Shown here: positions 30,597-33,096 of the stretch, piece by piece
Numbering within the stretch: the first letter of the stretch is position 1
How the letters are laid out: the number at the start of each line of letters is the position of its first letter
Assembly (NCBI GenBank): GCA_049999725.1
Contig: JBNGIS010008711.1
Coordinates: 1 to 33,096, forward strand
DNA length: 33,096 nt
Reading direction: 5' to 3'
Source: Haplomitrium mnioides
Lineage: Eukaryota > Marchantiophyta > Haplomitriopsida > Calobryales
The notes under the pieces: model-generated
Database searches by the model: none
Told to the model about the DNA's origin: nothing
Seen by the model: the letters and a program-made list of their open reading frames with translations, nothing else
Made by a program: the position numbers and the translations under genes

Positions 30597-30730
30597 CAAT
30601 GGAAAGAAACTTTCCATTGACGCTCTTTTTATACCAAAATTTCAAAAAATGCGTTTTCCTTCCAAAAAATGATTCGCGGAGCTCTTGACATGTAGGTTTG
30701 CATGGTGCAAAAACAAAGTTAGTATAAAAA
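30597..30730. promoter_or_regulatory. Compact bidirectional promoter between genes Y and X (copy 2)
   Basis: TATAAAAAG for Y on the minus strand (30633-30625) and TATAAAAA for X on the plus strand (30723-30730) point away from each other about 90 bp apart. Just downstream of the Y box is a perfect inverted repeat with 10-bp arms CAATGGAAAG/CTTTCCATTG (30597-30606, 30610-30619), conserved in copy 1. The uninterrupted target site of the copy 1 solo LTR lies at 30700-30704, between the boxes. Confidence 0.65.
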
Positions 30731-30759
30731 CCATCCCACGCCCTCACAGAACCCCGTAT

Positions 30760-32811
30760 CCGCATTAGATCCAAGACTCGACTTTTTGCAAGGCTTCGAT
30801 CTTTGTTGTCGATCAAGCGGTCAAAGTTGAATCTTTCTTTTGACGATTCCAAGATATCAATAGAAAGATGTTCAAGTCAGAATTTCCAGACGGTTGTGGA
30901 CCTTTCTTTGTCCTTATCTGATGAAGACCTTGAAATTCAACATCCAAATGTGTTTGTCCAAAATACAAAAAGCATACAATCTGTGGATGGTTTCAATTTT
31001 AGAGATGAATCATTGTCCTCGATAGCACCATTCAAACAACAAGTGATTTCTAATCAAGTTAGACCTCTCAATGAGATTGCAAAATCTATAAAAAAAACCG
31101 AATTATCTTGGAGGAATCTTTAGATGATAGTTTGGGAAATAATTCTAGCAAAGAGTCTCAGTCAATCAACATTTTGTTGGAGCTATCGCCAAGAGCACTG
31201 ATTATGTTACAAAAAACATTTCCTAATGGTCAAGATGTTGATGACTATTCCGTTTTGGCATGGTCCAATTCTCCCAATCTTCAAGGTGGTCTTCATCTTT
31301 TGAAAACTTTTTGTGAAGGAACAAACAATGTTTTTCATGATGCTCAAGATCTTAAGGACAATGAATTATCTTTGATGGCTAGATTTGCCTATGGACCAAA
31401 TCAACCAACACTACACTAGAATTCTTTGTCTGGGCCAAAACCCCAACGGGTAAACATCTTTTGTGAAAATTCTTTGTGGAAAGTCTATCATGACAAGAGC
31501 TTTGTGAAGAAAATGCTCGATCCAATATCAATTTTGAAATTCAGGAGAATTTCATGTTGTCAAAATAATTGTTTGTTTTTTTGCAAGACAGATTTTTTGA
31601 AAAGTATGAGAGAAACGTATTTTTGACAAAGCATGAAGAATCGAGATATCATATTACAATGGGGAATACCAAGAAAAAACTCTGATGTTGACAATCAGTT
31701 CACTCTGCTTGGCAGTATTGTTGTCTATGGAAGATCCTTCAAATTAATATTATCAATAGGGAATGATAGAATCCAAAGGATTCAAAATCCCAAAAAACCC
31801 AGATCTTAGAGGCATTTTTGGAAAACGAGAACTATCTCTTAAAGGAGTATTCATCCACGAGTGGATGGATAGTTTTTTTCAGGGACAATGCGAGAGAATG
31901 ACCACTCACAAAGTTTATAGCTTGCTCAATAATTTTACAAAATGGGAAGTTAATGACTACTACACAACTTATTTGAAAGAGAAAGATCTCAATTGCATTC
32001 TTAGTTTTTTGGGTTTTACAAAACATTGGAGAACTCACTTGCCAAATGTAAAAATTCCAAAGCACAGTAGATTTGTTGTTTGTGAAACATGCGCAAAAAA
32101 TAAAATCATTGCGAGAAAAATTTGTTTTGGAGTTCAACAAAGGTAACAAATGTCTTCTCTTTTGAAACCTACAATTAATCGATGTTTTTTTAACAAGACT
32201 CAAAGCTTAGTTCTAGAGACTTTATGCTTTTCCAACTTAGTGCCCAAAGATATTTGTTTTGTTAAATTGTTCAGCAAACAAGATTTGAGTCAAATAAACC
32301 TTTGCAACTTAACTTATGAGAACATAGTCTATGCTCGTATAAGATCTATTGTTTTTAGTTTGAATCCAAACTTTGTCTACAGTCAAATAAAGTAAGGAAA
32401 TGGATCTGATTATTGGTGGTGACCTTAGCCTTGTAACAAGTTTTGCTTTTGTTGCTTTGAATCAAGAGCCCTTTACTAGATAAACTATAGCAAGGATTTC
32501 TTTTGTTGTTTGCAAATCCTATGCGCATATAGGTTTTGTTCTTGTTTCTTTCAAATCCCATCGCAACAATAGTCAAAGCAAGCTATGATATTGGTGTTGT
32601 TGCTTTTGGTCTTATACGTGCATATGATCAGTTATTGTTTCCACTGATTATATACGCGTATAGAATCTGTTATTGTTTTTTAGTCCTTTGCGAACAAAGG
32701 TCCAAGCAACCTTTGAAATTAGAGTTTTGGTTTTTGACCATTTGTGAGAAAATCTTGTTTTTCTCCTTTCAAAACTTTTGCTTACTTCAAGTCAAAGACA
32801 AGTACTTATGA
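30760..32811 (+). pseudogene. Gene X copy 2: N-terminal part of the transposase-like protein
   Basis: Inverted copy of 20105-17955. From about 30765 the frame gives SKTRLFARLRSLLSIKRSKL and an acidic SLSDEDLE patch. A frameshift in an A run near 31092 follows. The next frame holds a QDVDDYSVLAWSNSPN stretch, ISILKFRRISCCQNNCLFFC near 31527-31586 and a degraded VVYGRSFKLILSIGNDRIQ segment near 31700-31760. Then come FQGQCERMTTHKVYSLLNNF and PNVKIPKHSRFVVCETC (about 32045-32095). Stops are at 31417 and 31624. The DDE-like core is missing: similarity to copy 1 ends at GACAAGTACTTA (about 32811), where Y-type sequence begins. Confidence 0.72.
32329..32700. repeat. CG-centred palindromes in gene X copy 2
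   Basis: Near-palindromes lie at 32329, 32518 (CCTATGCGCATATAGG), 32611, 32651 (TATACGCGTATA, perfect) and 32685 (CCTTTGCGAACAAAGG). They fall in a stretch with no clear X coding, probably an intron, and match copy 1 positions. Confidence 0.75.
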
Positions 32812-33096
32812 CAACCACTACTTTGAACTAGGAACATGCTACTCACAACAAGAACCCTTTTTTTGGAAAAATTGTGATTTTTAAATTCAAAAAACATAAA
32901 AAAAAACCAAGTTATTTTAAAAAAACAAAAAGTACATGAGTTTTTTGGATTTTTTTTGGCCATTTCAACAAGCATGATAGAGCAAAAGTTGATTTCATTA
33001 TGAAAAATCAATCAATATTATTAGTTTTTATGAAAATATTGAAAAACTCGAATTTGATGAAAATCATAAAAATTATGGTAAGTTTTCACCAAAAAT
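32810..33096 (+). repeat. Y 3' sequence and AT-rich tract joined to gene X (direct repeat of 14402-14692)
   Basis: Begins ACAACCACTACTTTGAACTAG and follows the 14402-14692 sequence to the window end. At 14402 the same DNA is continuous with Y coding sequence. Here it is fused to the broken end of X, in the opposite orientation to the neighbouring Y gene. It is therefore a rearrangement joint. Confidence 0.7.

Overview
The window is plant nuclear DNA made entirely of transposable-element remains; I see no intact host gene, no tRNA or rRNA. It holds decayed Ty3/gypsy and Ty1/copia polyproteins, a copia primer-binding site of the tRNA-iMet type (TGGTATCAGAGC), TATA boxes and splice-like junctions. 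The AT-rich gene pair described below resembles families I associate from memory with bryophytes, lycophytes and ferns, so a seed-free land plant is my best guess, but this is not proven.

Layout. 1-268: unassigned. 269-13484: a large Ty3/gypsy element (+) with a left LTR (269-2922, 5' part missing), a degenerate primer-binding site, gag with three CCHC knuckles, protease, reverse transcriptase and RNase H up to about 7423. Its integrase and 3' interior are missing; in their place is a 3'-truncated Ty1/copia on the minus strand (7424-9555, LTR 9183-9555). The right Ty3 LTR follows (9556-13484). Two further LTRs of the same family stand alone with target-site duplications: 20516-22596 (+, CATAC/CACAC) and 25145-28670 (-, perfect GATGA).

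The DNA into which these LTRs inserted (13485-20515, 22597-25144, 28671-33096) is AT-rich and consists of copies of one two-gene unit. Gene X is a transposase-like protein with CC..C and CETC cysteine motifs and a DDE-like core. Gene Y is a multi-exon gene whose conceptual product joins a ParB-like segment to a C-terminal beta-class (N4-cytosine/N6-adenine type) DNA methyltransferase domain. X and Y are divergently transcribed from one compact promoter whose two TATA boxes lie about 90 bp apart. Copy 1 is X (-, 15982-20105) and Y 5' part (+, 22852-23270); copy 2 is Y (-, 24139-30443) and X (+, 30760-32811). The copies are inverted relative to each other with the Y genes converging. Fragments of Y 3' sequence lie at 13485-14692 and 32810-33096. 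Short CG-centred palindromes (for example TATACGCGTATA) are scattered through the introns and spacers of the unit.

All open reading frames carry stops or frameshifts, so this is a fossil record. Its most notable content is the X-Y unit: a plant mobile element that appears to pair a transposase-like gene with a ParB-like/DNA-methyltransferase gene. The same Ty3 LTR family inserted into the unit three times, once exactly between the two TATA boxes.
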